In this document: positions 62,252 through 64,000 of the stretch, piece after piece
How the letters are laid out: every line of letters starts with the position of its first letter
Numbering within the stretch: position 1 is the stretch's first letter
Assembly: GCA_963756545.1 (NCBI GenBank)
Contig: CAVWNY010000003.1
Coordinates: 806,001 to 870,000, forward strand
Reading direction: 5' to 3'
Source of the DNA: DATFDN01 sp963756545
Lineage (GTDB): Bacteria > Pseudomonadota > Alphaproteobacteria > Acetobacterales > Acetobacteraceae
Length of the DNA: 64,000 nucleotides
Translations under genes and position numbers: made by a program
Notes under the pieces: model-generated
The model's input: only the letters and a program-made list of their open reading frames with translations
The model's database searches: none
What the model was told of the DNA's origin: nothing

Positions 62252-63562
62252 TTAGCTCGCTCGGGCACGCACGGCGGGTGCCCCGGTCCGTGTCCCCCCG
62301 GCCACCGGTTGTGCCGCATCCCACATCAGGCGCGGATCGAAGCTTTCGGCCGCAAAAATCGTCAGGATCACTACACTGCAGAAGGCGATGGCGCCGATCC
62401 CGGGCTGGATCGTGAGAATGGCCCCGAACCGGATCAGTGCGCCCAGGAGCGATTCCATGAAGATGTCGATCATCGACCAACGGCCGACCCAGCGCACGAT
62501 ATGATAAAGTCGGGTACGGTCGCGCAGCCAGCCGGAACGACCTGTCTGCGTCGCCACCAGCATGATCGACAGTCCGACGAGCTTCAGCATGGGCACGGCG
62601 ATGCTGGCGAAGAACACGAGCGCGGCGAGAGGATACATGCGGGATGCAATCAGCTCTCGCACGCCGCCGAGGATCGTGCTTGGCGCGCCGGCGCCGAGCT
62701 GCACGACCGTGAGCACCGGGTAAGTGTTGGCGGGTACGTATAGGACGGCGGCTGCGATCGTGAACGCCCAGGTACGGGCGATGCTATCAGGTTTCCGCCG
62801 ATGGAGGACGGAAGCGCAGCGTGGGCAGCGCGAAGGAGCTGCCGTCTGCACGCAGACAAGACCGCAGCTCTCGCAACCGATGGCTCTATTCCTGCTCTCT
62901 GGGTTACGGAACGGGGAACGGTCATCTGCGGCTCGAGGCGGGTCAAGCGCTGCCCAGACGGCCTCCCGATCCAGCGCGCTATCGGCCCACACGAGAATGA
63001 ACGTGAGGGCGAGCAGGGCGAATAGGCCCGCTCCCAGCCCGATCCGGACGCTGTCCCCGAGCTTCACGTACGCCACGAAGACGCCGAACACGAAAACTTC
63101 GAGCATCGACCAGGGGGTTAGCCGCTCCACCATCAGGAACACCCGGCGAAGATGTCGGGGCGGTTCGGCCTCGTGGAGTCGTGCCAGCACATACAGCGTG
63201 CCGGCCAGTTTTCCGAACGGCGCCAGGACCGTGACGAACACGATCACCAGGGCGAGCGGCGCCATGTTTCGCCGAACCAATTCCTCCGGTCCTCCGAAGA
63301 AACCGATCTGATGGCTAATCCCGGCGGTCGCCACGCCCATCAGCGTGGCGGAACACATGATGAAAAGCAGCACCAGGGCGGTAAGCGTGAGCGCCATGCT
63401 CCACTCGAGCGCGTGGGCACGGCTGCGCCGTAGGGTCGTGCCACAGCGGCCGCAACGGGCGATGATCCCGGGTGCGAGGGCCGGCACGGTCTGCAACAGG
63501 CCGCAACCGGGGCATTCCCGCAAATCGGGATCCGCGACCGCGACCGCTCGCGGGATCATCAT
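62252..63562 (-). CDS. pqiA: PqiA-family paraquat-inducible membrane protein
   Basis: 436 residues, two PqiA modules. Each starts with a zinc-ribbon-like pair (ECPGCGLLQTV ... ARCGRCGTTL; GCESCGLVCVQT ... RCPRCASVL). Each has four TM helices: EWSMALTLTALVLLFIMCSATLMG, NMAPLALVIVFVTVLAPFGKLAGTLYVL, and in the second TWAFTIAAAVLYVPANTYPVLTVVQLGAGAPSTILGG with GRWSMIDIFMESLLGALIRFGAILTIQPGIGAIAF. In PqiABC and YebST systems such proteins anchor MCE lipid-transport machines between the membranes. Its ATG overlaps the pqiC stop. Confidence 0.9.
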   Translation of the reverse strand: MMIPRAVAVADPDLRECPGCGLLQTVPALAPGIIARCGRCGTTLRRSRAHALEWSMALTLTALVLLFIMCSATLMGVATAGISHQIGFFGGPEELVRRNMAPLALVIVFVTVLAPFGKLAGTLYVLARLHEAEPPRHLRRVFLMVERLTPWSMLEVFVFGVFVAYVKLGDSVRIGLGAGLFALLALTFILVWADSALDREAVWAALDPPRAADDRSPFRNPESRNRAIGCESCGLVCVQTAAPSRCPRCASVLHRRKPDSIARTWAFTIAAAVLYVPANTYPVLTVVQLGAGAPSTILGGVRELIASRMYPLAALVFFASIAVPMLKLVGLSIMLVATQTGRSGWLRDRTRLYHIVRWVGRWSMIDIFMESLLGALIRFGAILTIQPGIGAIAFCSVVILTIFAAESFDPRLMWDAAQPVAGGTRTGAPAVRARAS

Positions 63563-64000
63563 CGGCTCGGACCGGCGACGAGCATCGCCGCAAGTTCATT
63601 CGCGAGCCGGCCGACCGCGGTGCTGATCGCCGCGACGTCGCCCGGCGTGCCCGGCGACGTCAGAGCGACTACGAACCGGAACGACCTCGCTACCGGCGCG
63701 CGGCGCTTCGCGAACGCTATGCCGGCCTGGCCCTGCAGCACCACGTGACCGGATGCATCCTCGTCGAGCCGGACCACGCTGAGATCGATCGTGGCATCAG
63801 GGGTCAGCGAGATGGGGCTGCTGCTGCCGTAAACCACGCTTTGCGGCAGCCGCTGGCTGAGTTCCTGGACCAACACCCGGCTCAGCATCGCGGCAGGCGG
63901 TTCGCCCCACCAGTCGTTCGACATCACGGCGAGGCGGTAACCCTCCGAAGAGCGGACTATCGGTGTGCGCTCCAGATACCGCGCCAGCACGATCTCCCGG
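63559..64000 (-). CDS. pqiC: PqiC-type ABC-transport auxiliary lipoprotein, partial
   Basis: The frame is open to the window edge: REIVLARYLERTPIVRSSEGYRLAVMSNDWWGEPPAAMLSRVLVQELSQRLPQSVVYGSSSPISLTPDATIDLSVVRLDED. The L-A-R-x-L-x-R-x-x-I-V-R ... W-x-x-P-x-x-x-M-L-x-R-x-L-x-x-x-L pattern is that of PqiC/YmbA lipoproteins; the signal and lipobox lie outside the window. It precedes pqiA with a 4-bp overlap. A pqiB/MCE gene would be expected beyond the edge. Confidence 0.85.
   Translation of the reverse strand, partial: REIVLARYLERTPIVRSSEGYRLAVMSNDWWGEPPAAMLSRVLVQELSQRLPQSVVYGSSSPISLTPDATIDLSVVRLDEDASGHVVLQGQAGIAFAKRRAPVARSFRFVVALTSPGTPGDVAAISTAVGRLANELAAMLVAGPSR

Overview
The window is GC-rich bacterial DNA from an alphaproteobacterium. 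A Rhodospirillales member, most likely Acetobacteraceae, is my best guess. The basis is the order tRNA-Leu / tig / clpP / clpX / lon, the fdsGBA-fdhD-fdsD formate dehydrogenase, the methyltransferase/gloB pair and the many Acetobacteraceae-like proteins. This is inference from gene content; no marker gene settles the genus.

Layout. (1) Positions 1-11.1 kb are accessory and decayed: fragments of hrpB and of a Na+/H+ antiporter; two almost identical IS66 elements in inverted orientation (636-3594 and 4137-7096), each with its own perfect 8-bp target duplication and each carrying a KTSC-domain passenger gene; between them a glucosaminidase remnant and an AT-rich stretch with DnaA-box-like sites; then hypothetical and HTH genes, an XRE regulator facing an IS1595 transposase across a palindrome, and a two-gene unit encoding a small basic protein and a SLATT-like two-TM protein. 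(2) Positions 11.2-41.9 kb are ordinary chromosome: NAD(P)HX repair, malonyl-CoA decarboxylase coupled to an E1-type thiamine-diphosphate enzyme, a secreted lipase, an IclR regulator, the trigger factor/ClpXP/Lon proteostasis block, a five-gene NAD-dependent formate dehydrogenase operon ending in a deleted formate/oxalate transporter, a peptidase, an esterase, gamma-glutamyltransferase, an SDR, a GntP permease, a methyltransferase, glyoxalase II and an RlpA-like protein. (3) From the tRNA-Ser at 42.0 kb to about 52 kb there is an island-like graveyard: a Tat-exported desuccinylase-like hydrolase, a degenerate IS110, a serine resolvase, fragments of several genes within 2 kb, a six-repeat propeller-like protein, an intact IS5 element, an IS3 remnant split by a 50-bp palindrome, and a broken formate/nitrite channel. 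(4) Positions 52.5-62.1 kb hold an envelope cluster: two AraC-family regulators, an outer-membrane protein, and a five-gene operon (sulfatase, secreted protein, outer-membrane channel-like protein, DUF2092 protein, glycine-rich protein). Four intergenic copies of one 20-22 bp motif lie upstream of the regulators and of their probable targets. (5) The window ends in a pqiA/pqiC membrane-integrity operon running off the edge.

How the parts work together. The core block runs protein quality control (trigger factor to ClpXP to Lon) and formate oxidation to CO2 with NADH production. Both formate-transporter-type genes in the window are broken, so formate is more likely made internally or imported by something outside the window. 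The strongest candidate for an undescribed system is the AraC/sulfatase/outer-membrane cluster with its shared motif. Next are the IS66 lineage with a KTSC passenger and the SLATT-like pair.
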